64,000 nt of DNA from Sphingomonas bisphenolicum (GTDB lineage: Bacteria; Pseudomonadota; Alphaproteobacteria; Sphingomonadales; Sphingomonadaceae): contig NZ_AP018817.1 of assembly GCF_024349785.1 (NCBI RefSeq), positions 1,829,501 to 1,893,500 on the forward strand. The letters are read 5' to 3'. Both the position numbers and the translations under genes were made by a program. Under the pieces are notes generated by a model. The model saw nothing but the letters and a program-made list of their open reading frames with translations, made no database searches and was not told the origin of the DNA. Positions 16,786 through 26,876 of this stretch are shown here, piece after piece; the stretch's first letter is position 1; each line of letters begins with the position of its first letter.

Positions 16786-17520
16786 ATGAAGGGCCGATCG
16801 ATGGATGCGCAGACCGACACCAGAAACGACCAGCCGCACCATGCCGTTCATTATGTGAATCGCGTCGGCTGGCTGCGCGCGACGGTGCTGGGAGCCAATG
16901 ACGGGATCGTGTCCACCGCCAGCCTGATGACCGGCATCGCCGCGTCGGGAGCGGACGGGCAGGCGATATTGCTGACGGGGATCGCGGCGCTGGTGGCAGG
17001 CGCGATGTCGATGGCGGCAGGCGAATATGTGTCCGTCAGCGCGCAATCTGATACCGAGCGCGCCGATCTGGCCAAGGAAAAGAAAGCCCTGGCCACCCAG
17101 CCGCACGCAGAATGGGTGGAGTTGCGCGATATCTACGTCGATCGCGGCCTGACGCCTGATCTGGCGGGGCAGGTGGCGCAGCAGTTGATGGCGGCCGATG
17201 CGCTGGGCGCCCATGCGCGAGACGAACTGGGTATTTCCGATCTGGCGACCGCCCGGCCGGTTCAGGCGGCGCTGGCATCAGCGATGAGCTTTGCCGCAGG
17301 GGCGGCGCCACCGGTAATCGTAGCGGCGATGGTGCCGACAGGAAGCGCGATCATCGCGATCGTCAGCCTGTGCATGCTGTGTCTTGCACTACTGGGCTAT
17401 ATCGGTGCGCGGCTCGGCGGCGCGCAGGTGGGCCGCTCGATGGGGCGCACGCTCTTCTGGGGCGCGCTGGCGATGGCGGTGACGGCGGGCGCGGGGCATC
17501 TGTTCGGCGCGGCGATATAG
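16786..17520 (+). CDS. VIT/CCC1 family iron-manganese transporter
   Basis: 244 residues matching the VIT1/CCC1 family of divalent-metal exporters. The N-terminal HHAVHYVNRVGWLRATVLGA leads into the family motif GANDGIVSTASLMTG; later come SMAAGEYVSVSAQSDTE and a cytoplasmic helical insert with HAEWVELRDIYVDRGL, then three C-terminal membrane segments. It is expected to move Fe2+ or Mn2+ out of the cytosol. AGGGG is five bases before ATG 16786; ATG 16801 (MDAQTDT) is an alternative. A short repeat relic (16738-16764) separates it from the ABC-F gene. Confidence 0.9.
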   Translation: MKGRSMDAQTDTRNDQPHHAVHYVNRVGWLRATVLGANDGIVSTASLMTGIAASGADGQAILLTGIAALVAGAMSMAAGEYVSVSAQSDTERADLAKEKKALATQPHAEWVELRDIYVDRGLTPDLAGQVAQQLMAADALGAHARDELGISDLATARPVQAALASAMSFAAGAAPPVIVAAMVPTGSAIIAIVSLCMLCLALLGYIGARLGGAQVGRSMGRTLFWGALAMAVTAGAGHLFGAAI

Positions 17521-17558
17521 TGGCAGGTTAGCGGCAATTTTATACAAGGAGACGATAT

Positions 17559-18104
17559 ATGACCGACATTCAGGAGATTGCGCTCAAGACCATCAAGGGC
17601 GCCGATACGAGCCTGGCCGATTATGCGGGGAAGGTGGTGCTGGCGGTCAATGTCGCGTCCAAATGCGGCCTGACCCCGCAATATGAGGGGCTGGAGAAGC
17701 TTTACGCCGATTACAAGGACAAGGGACTGGTCGTCGCAGGCTTTCCCGCCAATGATTTCGGCGCGCAGGAACCGGCCAGCAATGACGAGATCGCGACCTT
17801 CTGCACCACCAATTTCGGCGTCGATTTCCCGATGTTCGAGAAGATCGTCGTCACCGGACCGGACAAACATCCACTCTACGCCGCGCTGACCAGCGCGCAG
17901 CCCGAAGCGCAGGGCGAAGGCGACGCCTTCCGCGAAAAGCTGAAAGGCTATGGCATGACCCCCAATCCGGTGCCGGAAGTGCTATGGAATTTCGAGAAGT
18001 TCCTGATCGCCAAGGATGGCAGCGTCGCGGCGCGTTTCGACCCCACGACGGCGCCCAACGACCCGGCGCTGGTGGCCGCGATCGAGGCGGAACTGGCCAA
18101 GTGA
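17559..18104 (+). CDS. Glutathione peroxidase family thiol peroxidase
   Basis: 181 residues of the GPx fold. The peroxidatic cysteine sits in NVASKCGLTPQYEGLEKLY (near residue 36), the conserved glutamine is replaced in context by FPANDFGAQEP near 68, and the WNFEKFLI motif carries the catalytic Trp and Asn. It reduces hydroperoxides with glutathione or thioredoxin in the cytosol. A clear AAGGAGA precedes the ATG. Its TGA overlaps the GTG of the M20 peptidase gene. Confidence 0.93.
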   Translation: MTDIQEIALKTIKGADTSLADYAGKVVLAVNVASKCGLTPQYEGLEKLYADYKDKGLVVAGFPANDFGAQEPASNDEIATFCTTNFGVDFPMFEKIVVTGPDKHPLYAALTSAQPEAQGEGDAFREKLKGYGMTPNPVPEVLWNFEKFLIAKDGSVAARFDPTTAPNDPALVAAIEAELAK

Positions 18105-19411
18105 TCCGGGGCCTGGTCATGGGCGCGCTGTTATTGGGCGGCGCGCCCGTCGCCCATGCGGCGCTCAGCCCGGCGGAGCGGACGATCGGCGTCACGGTCG
18201 ATACGGGCTATGAGCCGGCCATCGGCCTGCTGGAAAAGCTGGTCAACCAGAATAGCGGGTCGATGAATTTCGCCGGCGTGAAGGCCGTGGCCGACATGCT
18301 GCGCCCCGAATATGAGGCGCTGGGCTTTACCGTGACGTGGAAGCCGATGGATGCGGCCAAGCGGGCGGGGCATCTGATCGCGGTGCACAAGGGCAAGGCA
18401 GGCGGCACGAAGATGCTGCTGATCGGGCATCTGGATACCGTGTTCGAGCCGGATTCGTCCTTCCAGACCTTCAAGCGGGACGGCGATTGGGCGGCGGGGC
18501 CGGGCGTTGCCGACGACAAGGGCGGGGTCGTGACGATGCTGCTGGCGCTCAAGGCGATGCAGGCGGCCGGCACGTTGAAAAACGCCAATATAGAGGTGGT
18601 GCTGACCGGCGACGAGGAGGATGCGGGCGATCCCGTGTCCATCGCGCGGGCGGACCTGATCGCGGCGGGCAAGCGCGCCGATGTCGCGCTCGATTTCGAG
18701 GGGCTGAGCCAGCAGGATGGCAAGGATATGGGCTCGATCGCCCGCCGGTCCTCCAATAGCTGGACGCTGACCGCGACAGGCAAGTCGGGCCATAGTTCGG
18801 GCATCTTCTCGCCCAGCGCGGGCGACGGGGCGATTTACGAACTGGCGCGGATCATCGTCGCGTTTCGCAAGGAACTGCCCGAACCCAACCTGACCTTCAA
18901 TGTCGGGCTGGTCGGCGGCGGGCAGAGCGCGGAGGTCGACAAGGACGGCGTGCGCATCGCCGTGACCGGCAAGACCAACATCATCCCGCCGGTCGCGGTG
19001 GCGAAGGGGGACTTCCGTACGCTGAGCGAAGAACAGACGAAACGGGTGCAGGCGAAGATGCAGGCGATCGTCGATGCGGGGCATCTGACCGGCACATCGG
19101 CCAGCATCGCCTTCGACCTGGGCTATCCGTCGATGGCGCCGACCGCGGGCAACAGGGCGTTGCTGGGCAAGCTGAACGGCATCAATCGCGACCTTGGCCT
19201 GCCGGAAATGGCGGCGCTCGATCCGTTGAAGCGCGGGGCGGGAGACATCAGCTTCGTCGCGGCCGATACGGACGGGCTGGTGGGACTGGGCCTGGCGTCG
19301 AGCGGCGACCATAGTCCGGCGGAAAAGGCCGACCTGTCGACGATGAAGCGGCAGGCGAAGCGCGCGGCGATATTGATGAGCCGGCTCGCCGGGGAGAAGG
19401 GGCGGAAATAG
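18101..19411 (+). CDS. Exported M20 family metallopeptidase (carboxypeptidase G2-like)
   Basis: 436 residues from GTG 18101, which overlaps the peroxidase stop as GTGA. The start is supported by a signal peptide (MIRGLVMGALLLGGAPVAHA) directly after it. M20 metal and catalytic motifs are intact: LLIGHLDTVFE (about 107-117), GPGVADDKGG near 130, TGDEEDAG near 168 and a dimerisation domain opened by TATGKSGHSSGIF. Closest in style to glutamate carboxypeptidases (CPG2), which remove C-terminal glutamate from folates or peptides in the periplasm. Coupling to a peroxidase gene has no obvious biochemical reason. Confidence 0.9.
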   Translation: MIRGLVMGALLLGGAPVAHAALSPAERTIGVTVDTGYEPAIGLLEKLVNQNSGSMNFAGVKAVADMLRPEYEALGFTVTWKPMDAAKRAGHLIAVHKGKAGGTKMLLIGHLDTVFEPDSSFQTFKRDGDWAAGPGVADDKGGVVTMLLALKAMQAAGTLKNANIEVVLTGDEEDAGDPVSIARADLIAAGKRADVALDFEGLSQQDGKDMGSIARRSSNSWTLTATGKSGHSSGIFSPSAGDGAIYELARIIVAFRKELPEPNLTFNVGLVGGGQSAEVDKDGVRIAVTGKTNIIPPVAVAKGDFRTLSEEQTKRVQAKMQAIVDAGHLTGTSASIAFDLGYPSMAPTAGNRALLGKLNGINRDLGLPEMAALDPLKRGAGDISFVAADTDGLVGLGLASSGDHSPAEKADLSTMKRQAKRAAILMSRLAGEKGRK

Positions 19412-19446
19412 GGGAGCGAGTTGGCGCAATCCTCCGCCCTTCTTTC

Positions 19447-19556
19447 TGAGTAGCCGTTTCGACCGTCGGCCAACGCAGGCGCTCAGGGCAGGCATTGCGC
19501 GAAGTCGATACGGGTCTTCGACGTCGCTCAGTCCCTACTCAGCGCGAACGGTTATG
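19447..19556. repeat. Composite palindromic repeat region
   Basis: Several pieces related to the TTCGACTTCGCTCAG repeat lie in the gap between the M20 peptidase and the TRIC gene: CCGTTTCGACCGTCGG, GCGCTCAGGGCAGGCAT, GCGCGAAGTCGATACGGG, CTTCGACGTCGCTCAGTCCC and CTCAGCGCGAACGG. The outer CCGTT and AACGG pair. It looks like a degenerate or nested copy of the family. Confidence 0.65.
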
Positions 19557-19569
19557 GTTAGATAGATTC

Positions 19570-20214
19570 ATGCTCCCACCGACCCCTTCGCTCGCTACCT
19601 CCATTGGCCCGGTGCTCGAAACATTGAGTATCGTCGGCACTTTCGTCTTTGCCGCGTCCGGCGCGCTGGCGGCGGCGCGGCTCAGGCAGACGTTGGTGAC
19701 CTTCGCCTTCTTCGCGCTGGTGACGGGGGTGGGTGGCGGCACGGTGCGCGACCTGCTGATCGGCGCGCCGGTCTTCTGGGTGGTCGATGCGGTGCCGGCG
19801 ATCGCCTGCATGGGCGCGGCGTTGCTGGTGTGGTTCACCCCGCGCAAATTCTGGAGCGAGCGGGCGCTGGACTGGCTCGATGCGATCGGGCTGGCGGCCT
19901 TTGCCGTGTTCGGTGCGGCCAAGGCGATGAGCTTCGGCGTGCCGCCCATCGTTGCGGGGATGATGGGAGTGGTGACGGGCTGCGTCGGCGGCATCATGCG
20001 CGATCTGCTGGCGGGGGAGCCGTCCATCCTGTTGCGGCCGGAATTGTATGTGACGGCGGCGGCGTTCGCGTCGGGTCTGTTCGTGGCGCTGCGCTGGGTC
20101 GGTCTGGACGTGCCGGTCGCGGGGGTGGTGGCGGCGCTGCTGGGGTTCGGGCTGCGGGCCGTGGCGATCTGGCGTGGGCTGGGGCTGCCGGTATATCGGG
20201 GGGATGAGGCGTAG
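19570..20214 (+). CDS. Trimeric intracellular cation (TRIC/UPF0126) channel family protein
   Basis: 214 residues with seven predicted membrane segments arranged as two copies of the glycine-rich TRIC unit: FVFAASGALAAAR and VTGVGGGTVRDLLIG in the first, FAVFGAAKAMSFGVPP and TGCVGGIMRDLLAGE in the second. TRIC proteins are inner-membrane homotrimeric cation (K+) channels; physiological roles in bacteria are poorly known. The ATG at 19570 is chosen because upstream residues are encoded by the repeat region. Confidence 0.9.
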   Translation: MLPPTPSLATSIGPVLETLSIVGTFVFAASGALAAARLRQTLVTFAFFALVTGVGGGTVRDLLIGAPVFWVVDAVPAIACMGAALLVWFTPRKFWSERALDWLDAIGLAAFAVFGAAKAMSFGVPPIVAGMMGVVTGCVGGIMRDLLAGEPSILLRPELYVTAAAFASGLFVALRWVGLDVPVAGVVAALLGFGLRAVAIWRGLGLPVYRGDEA

Positions 20215-20239
20215 GGCGGTTCGGGTAGATTTCTCTCCA

Positions 20240-20704
20240 TCAAGGCAGGGCGTCTGACTTAGGGACGGGCAGAGAGGCTAGAATAGCGCGTAACTCTCCA
20301 TTTCTGGTCGCATATCTCACGCGTTCGCAGCCATAGTCTACAGCGTAGAACTGGTTCATGGACCGTCCTGACCAATGGAAGGAAATGCCGCCGTTATCGG
20401 TGACATAATCACCATCGCAACGCTGGCCTGCGGCAATGAACGCAGATATTCTTTCGCTTGAAATGGCGTCGCGGGAGAGGCGGAAGGGCTCGGTCCTTTT
20501 TCGAAGTTCTGCAAATTGTGCCGCTGAGAGCGTGAAGCGGCCCTCGGTGCCTTTGGAATATTGTTTGAACCGCCCATTGCCGTGGCCATCGATGGCGACT
20601 TCCAGGCCGGGTGCCCAGATTTCCAGCTGCTCGATTGGTGGTGCTTCGGTTGCGCTGCACGCTGTCAAGCAGACGGCCAGGGAGGATGCAAAGTAAAATC
20701 GCAT
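20240..20704 (-). CDS. Hypothetical lipoprotein
   Basis: 154 residues from ATG 20704. A lipoprotein signal is clear: MRFYFASSLAVCLTACSATE with a lipobox LTAC (Cys16). The mature part contains a small beta-rich region with LEVAIDGHGNGRF and FTLSAAQFAELRKRTEPF, plus two cysteines (GQRCDGDYV, DYGCERVRY) that could form a disulfide. No named family recognised. Probably anchored in the periplasmic face of a membrane. It lies 46 bases downstream of sppA on the same strand. Confidence 0.75.
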   Translation of the reverse strand: MRFYFASSLAVCLTACSATEAPPIEQLEIWAPGLEVAIDGHGNGRFKQYSKGTEGRFTLSAAQFAELRKRTEPFRLSRDAISSERISAFIAAGQRCDGDYVTDNGGISFHWSGRSMNQFYAVDYGCERVRYATRNGELRAILASLPVPKSDALP

Positions 20705-20750
20705 AGTCAATTTGGCACTCGCAGGCGGCAGAAGCGCATCTGTTTTCAGC

Positions 20751-22634
20751 TTAGCGCCACAGGCCCGCGAGCATCGCCAGGACGCCACGGTCTTCCGCGG
20801 CATTGCGCTGCCTGGGCGCACCATAGCCACGGCATTCCAGACAGTCGGCGCGCACGCCTGCGCCGATCACCAGCGCCTTGACGTCCGATACCGCCTGCAT
20901 CGCCCAGCCGCGTTGCAGCCAGGCCTGTCGCGCAAGCATGTCGCGGGGCGCGCTGGCGTCACCTTTTTCGCGGTCGGCGATCGACTGGACGAAGGCGGCG
21001 AAGCTGTCGGGCTGCTTCTCGATATAATAGGGTTTCGCCTTGGCGGGATCGACCTTCGCGCGGCGCGCGGCTTCGGCGATGGCGTCTTCGAGGCCGCCGA
21101 AGCGATCCACCAGGCCGATCTGGCGCGCGGTGCCGCCGTCCCAGACGCGGCCCTGCGCGATGGCGTCGATCGCCTGCGGGCTTTTGCGGCGCGATTGCGC
21201 GACGAGGCCGACGAAGCGGCGATAAATGTCCTCGACGCCCAACTGCATGATCTGATCGAATTGCGGCGTGGTGCCGCCGGTGACGTCGGGCTGGCCGGAG
21301 AGCGGCGTGGTGCGCACGCCGTCGGTGGTGATGCCCATCTTCGCCAGCGTGCCTTCGAAGCTGGGGATGATGCCGAACACGCCGATGGAGCCGGTGATCG
21401 TGTCCGGCTCGGCGAAGATGACATCGGCCGGAGTCGATACCCAGTAACCGCCGCTGGCCGCGACATTGGCCATGGAGACGACCACCGGCAGTCCGGCGGA
21501 CTTGGCTTTCAGGATCGCGCCGCGGATTTTCTCCGACGCCATGACCGATCCGCCAGGGGAATCGACGCGGACGACCAGCGCCTTCAAATCCTTTTCATCG
21601 AGCGCGGTCAGCAGCAGGTCGGAGACGGTGTCGCCCGCCGCGGTGCCGGGGCCGGCTTCGCCATCGACAATGTCGCCCGCGATCGTCAGCACGCCGATCT
21701 GGCCGTCATTGGCGGGCTTGCGGGCCTTCACATAGGATGCAAGGTCGATGGTGGCGAAGCTGCCGGCCTTGTCGCTGGCGGCGTCGCCGGCGATCTGGGC
21801 GACACGGTCGCCGAAGGCGGCTTCGTCGCCAAGCTTGTCGACCAGCCCGTTGGCAAGCGCCGCCTTGCCCATGTCGCCCCCGACCGCCTGCGCCGCGGCG
21901 AGCGGGTTGGCGGCGTAGGCAGCGATCTTCGCGCGGGGCCGCGCCCTGGTCACGTCGTCCTGCCAGCTTTGCCACAGGGCGCCGGCGAGCGCCTGGTTGG
22001 CCTGTTTGGCTTCGGGCGACTGTTCGGTGCGGGTGAAGGGTTCGACGAAGCTCTTATAGGTGCCGACGCGATAGACGTGGGTGTTGACGCCCAGCTTGTC
22101 GATCAACCCCTTATAGTAGAGGTTCGAGCCGCCCCGGCCCATGATCGCGACGCCGCCCAGCGGGTCGCTCCACACTTCGCTGGCATGGGCGGCGATCTGA
22201 TAGCCGTCGTCGCTATAGAGGGTGGCATAGGCCAGGACCGGCTTTTTCGCGGCGCGCACGGCGTCGAGCGCCTTGCCCACGCGGGCCATCGCGACCTGGC
22301 CGCCGCCCATGAAGCCGTCGAGGTTCAGGACCACGGCCTTGACCTTGGCATCGGTCTTCGCGGCGTCGAGCGCGGCGACGATGTCGGACAGCCGATATTC
22401 TTCGCTGTCGGGCCCGGAGCCGGACAACAGCGCCATCGCGCCCACTTGCGCCGGCTGTTCCACGATGCTGCCGTCCAGATCGAGCAGCAGTGCGCCCGAC
22501 GACACGGTCTTGCCCGGCTTTGGCGAGTAGGAGAGGGCGGCGTAGAGCGCGCCGAAGAAGAGCAGCAGGAAGAGCAGGACGAGGCCGTCCTTGATCGCGA
22601 CCAATATGCGCCAGGCGCCCTTCACAAATGCCAA
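20751..22634 (-). CDS. sppA: Signal peptide peptidase SppA, 67 kDa type
   Basis: 627 residues from TTG 22634. That start is preceded by GGAAGGA at normal spacing and places the single membrane anchor ([20 protein letters not shown]) at the N-terminus; the open frame further upstream has no homology. Two tandem S49 domains: the general base lysine in [11 protein letters not shown] near 193 and the nucleophile serine in [12 protein letters not shown] near 394, as in E. coli SppA. It degrades cleaved signal peptides in the inner membrane and periplasm. Divergent from gpmA. Confidence 0.93.
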   Translation of the reverse strand: MAFVKGAWRILVAIKDGLVLLFLLLFFGALYAALSYSPKPGKTVSSGALLLDLDGSIVEQPAQVGAMALLSGSGPDSEEYRLSDIVAALDAAKTDAKVKAVVLNLDGFMGGGQVAMARVGKALDAVRAAKKPVLAYATLYSDDGYQIAAHASEVWSDPLGGVAIMGRGGSNLYYKGLIDKLGVNTHVYRVGTYKSFVEPFTRTEQSPEAKQANQALAGALWQSWQDDVTRARPRAKIAAYAANPLAAAQAVGGDMGKAALANGLVDKLGDEAAFGDRVAQIAGDAASDKAGSFATIDLASYVKARKPANDGQIGVLTIAGDIVDGEAGPGTAAGDTVSDLLLTALDEKDLKALVVRVDSPGGSVMASEKIRGAILKAKSAGLPVVVSMANVAASGGYWVSTPADVIFAEPDTITGSIGVFGIIPSFEGTLAKMGITTDGVRTTPLSGQPDVTGGTTPQFDQIMQLGVEDIYRRFVGLVAQSRRKSPQAIDAIAQGRVWDGGTARQIGLVDRFGGLEDAIAEAARRAKVDPAKAKPYYIEKQPDSFAAFVQSIADREKGDASAPRDMLARQAWLQRGWAMQAVSDVKALVIGAGVRADCLECRGYGAPRQRNAAEDRGVLAMLAGLWR

Positions 22635-22786
22635 GTTGCTGCTTCCTTCCGTTGACCCTGTCTGGCTATCCGATGGACGCGCCGACTGCAATGTGGGGGG
22701 CGTGGATCGGGCGACAAGCTTGCGCGCGCGATTTAGCGCGTTATGGGGAGCCATCATTCGCCGTTATCGTGCAGGAGACGCGCCCA

Positions 22787-23473
22787 ATGCCCACTCTCGT
22801 CCTCATCCGCCATGGCCAGTCGTCATGGAACCTGGAAAACCGCTTCACCGGCTGGTGGGACGTGGACGTGACCGAGAAGGGCGCCGAAGAAGCGCGCGCC
22901 GCCGGTCGCCTGATGGCGGAAAAGGGGCTGGACTTCGACCAATGCTATACCAGTTTCCAGACCCGCGCGATCAAGACGCTCAATCTGGCGCTGGAGGAAA
23001 TGGGGCGGCTGTGGTTGCCGGTCGAAAAGGACTGGCGGCTGAACGAGCGCCATTATGGCGGGCTGACCGGCCTGAACAAGGCGGAAACGGCCGCCAAGCA
23101 TGGCGACGATCAGGTCAAGATCTGGCGTCGCAGCTTCGACATTCCGCCGCCGGTGCTGGAAGCGGGCAGCGCATTCGACCTGTCGGCCGACCGCCGCTAT
23201 GACGGTATCGCCATCCCGTCGACCGAGAGCCTGAAGGACACGATCGCGCGCGTCCTGCCCTATTGGGAGGCGACGATCGCGCCCGACCTGAAGGCCGGCA
23301 AGCGCGTGCTGATTTCGGCGCATGGCAATTCGCTGCGCGCGCTGGTGAAGCATCTGTCGAACATTCCCGACGACGAGATCACCCATCTGGAAATCCCGAC
23401 CGGTCAGCCGATCGTCTATGAACTGGCGGACGATCTGCGCGCGATCGAGCGTTATTATCTGTCGGAGCGGTAA
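22787..23473 (+). CDS. gpmA: 2,3-bisphosphoglycerate-dependent phosphoglycerate mutase
   Basis: 228 residues, standard for dPGM. The phosphohistidine motif [10 protein letters not shown] has His9, followed by [16 protein letters not shown], the [12 protein letters not shown] substrate loop and the second catalytic histidine in [11 protein letters not shown] near 179. Interconverts 3- and 2-phosphoglycerate in glycolysis and gluconeogenesis. GCAGGAGA precedes the ATG. A strong terminator-like hairpin follows at 23522. Confidence 0.96.
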   Translation: MPTLVLIRHGQSSWNLENRFTGWWDVDVTEKGAEEARAAGRLMAEKGLDFDQCYTSFQTRAIKTLNLALEEMGRLWLPVEKDWRLNERHYGGLTGLNKAETAAKHGDDQVKIWRRSFDIPPPVLEAGSAFDLSADRRYDGIAIPSTESLKDTIARVLPYWEATIAPDLKAGKRVLISAHGNSLRALVKHLSNIPDDEITHLEIPTGQPIVYELADDLRAIERYYLSER

Positions 23474-23521
23474 GAGTGCCGCCGTCCTGACCGCGAACGG
23501 AAATTAACTGACAGTTATATT

Positions 23522-23553
23522 GCCCCTTGGCGGCCCGACCGCTAAGGGGCTTT
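23522..23553 (+). terminator. Rho-independent terminator-like hairpin after gpmA
   Basis: Arms GCCCCTTGGCGG and CCGCTAAGGGGC pair at 11 of 12 positions around the loop CCCGA and are followed by TTT. It sits between gpmA and purE. Confidence 0.8.
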
Positions 23554-23600
23554 GCTTTCCGGGCGACCTGTCGCGTCGCTCGTCCCAGGGGAAGCAGCAT

Positions 23601-24089
<489 letters not shown>

Positions 24090-24099
24090 AGGCAGGATC

Positions 24100-25762
<1,663 letters not shown>

Positions 25763-25770
25763 TCGTCGCG

Positions 25771-25815
25771 ATCCGTTTGCGCAGCGCCCTTCGACGTCGC
25801 TCGGAGCGAACGGAT
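25771..25815. repeat. Palindromic repeat relative (CCTTCGACGTCGCTCGG)
   Basis: ATCCGTT at 25771-25777 and AACGGAT at 25809-25815 bracket CCCTTCGACGTCGCTCGGAG, a variant of the TTCGACTTCGCTCAG family seen at 12722 and 19447. It lies between folA and ribF. Confidence 0.7.
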
Positions 25816-25870
25816 GACAGGGCAAGCATCCTGATTGCCACGTTCGTCACGCCCCCCTATAGGCCGCGGC

Positions 25871-26812
25871 ATGGAGCGGCTTAGCAGCAGCGCCCCGATC
25901 CCTGCGCATCTGCGCGGGAGCATCATGGCGCTCGGCAATTTCGACGGGTTTCACGCGGGCCATCAGGCGGTGGTCGCGCGGGCGATCGCGCGTGCGCGCG
26001 CCGAAGGGCGACCGGCGATCGTCGCCACCTTCGATCCGCATCCGGTGCGGCTGTTCCGGCCCGAAACGCCGTGGTTCCGCCTGACGACGCTGGACCAGCG
26101 GCAGGCACTGTTCGCCGCGGCGGGGGCCGACGCGATGCTGGTGTTCGCCTTCAACCCCGCCATGGCGGCGATGCGGGCGGATGAGTTTGCGGCCTTCCTG
26201 GTGCAGGAAATGGGTGCGGCCGGTGTGGTGACGGGGGAGGATTTCACCTTCGGCAAGGCGAAAGGCGGCACCGTCGCCACGCTGGCCGAACTGGGCGCGG
26301 CGCTGGGCATGGCGGCGGAAGCGGTGCCGGCCGTGACCGATAGCGGCGGCGAGATCATTTCCTCCAGCCGTATCCGCGATGCGCTCAAGGCCGGCGATTG
26401 CACCACCGCGACGCGGCTGCTGACGCGGCCCTTCACCATTCAGGGGGTGGTGCAGCATGGCGACAAGCTGGGCCGGACCATCGGTTTTCCGACCGCCAAT
26501 ATCGACATGGGCCATTATCTGCGGCCGGCCTATGGCATTTATGCGGTGCGCGGGCTGTTGGCTGACGGGCGGGTGCTGGATGGCGCGGCGAACCTGGGTA
26601 TCCGTCCCAGCTTCGATCCGCCCAAGGAATTGCTGGAGCCGCATTTCTTCGATTTCGCCGAAAGCCTCTACGACCAGATCATTGAGGTGCAGTTGATCCA
26701 CTATCTGCATCCCGAGTTGAAATATGACGGGCTGGACGCGCTGATGGCGGGGATCGCGAAGGACTGCGTGGACGCGCGGCAAATCCTTGCGGGAACGCCC
26801 CGGCTCGCTTAA
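25871..26812 (+). CDS. ribF: Bifunctional riboflavin kinase / FMN adenylyltransferase
   Basis: 313 residues. The N-terminal nucleotidyltransferase domain has MALGNFDGFHAGHQAVV (HxGH motif) and IVATFDPHPVRLF, with EIISSSRIRDALKAGD closing it. The C-terminal riboflavin kinase domain has GRTIGFPTANI and RPAYGIYAV, then LEPHFFDF. Makes FMN and FAD in the cytosol. ATG 25871 is used; an upstream ATG in frame encodes repeat-derived residues. Sixty-five bases before ileS, the order ribF-ileS-lspA common in proteobacteria. Confidence 0.96.
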   Translation: MERLSSSAPIPAHLRGSIMALGNFDGFHAGHQAVVARAIARARAEGRPAIVATFDPHPVRLFRPETPWFRLTTLDQRQALFAAAGADAMLVFAFNPAMAAMRADEFAAFLVQEMGAAGVVTGEDFTFGKAKGGTVATLAELGAALGMAAEAVPAVTDSGGEIISSSRIRDALKAGDCTTATRLLTRPFTIQGVVQHGDKLGRTIGFPTANIDMGHYLRPAYGIYAVRGLLADGRVLDGAANLGIRPSFDPPKELLEPHFFDFAESLYDQIIEVQLIHYLHPELKYDGLDALMAGIAKDCVDARQILAGTPRLA

Positions 26813-26876
26813 TGCCGCGCAGTTATTCCTAAACCCGTTCGCGGCGCGAGCGGATGTTTGTAGATACCGGACACCC

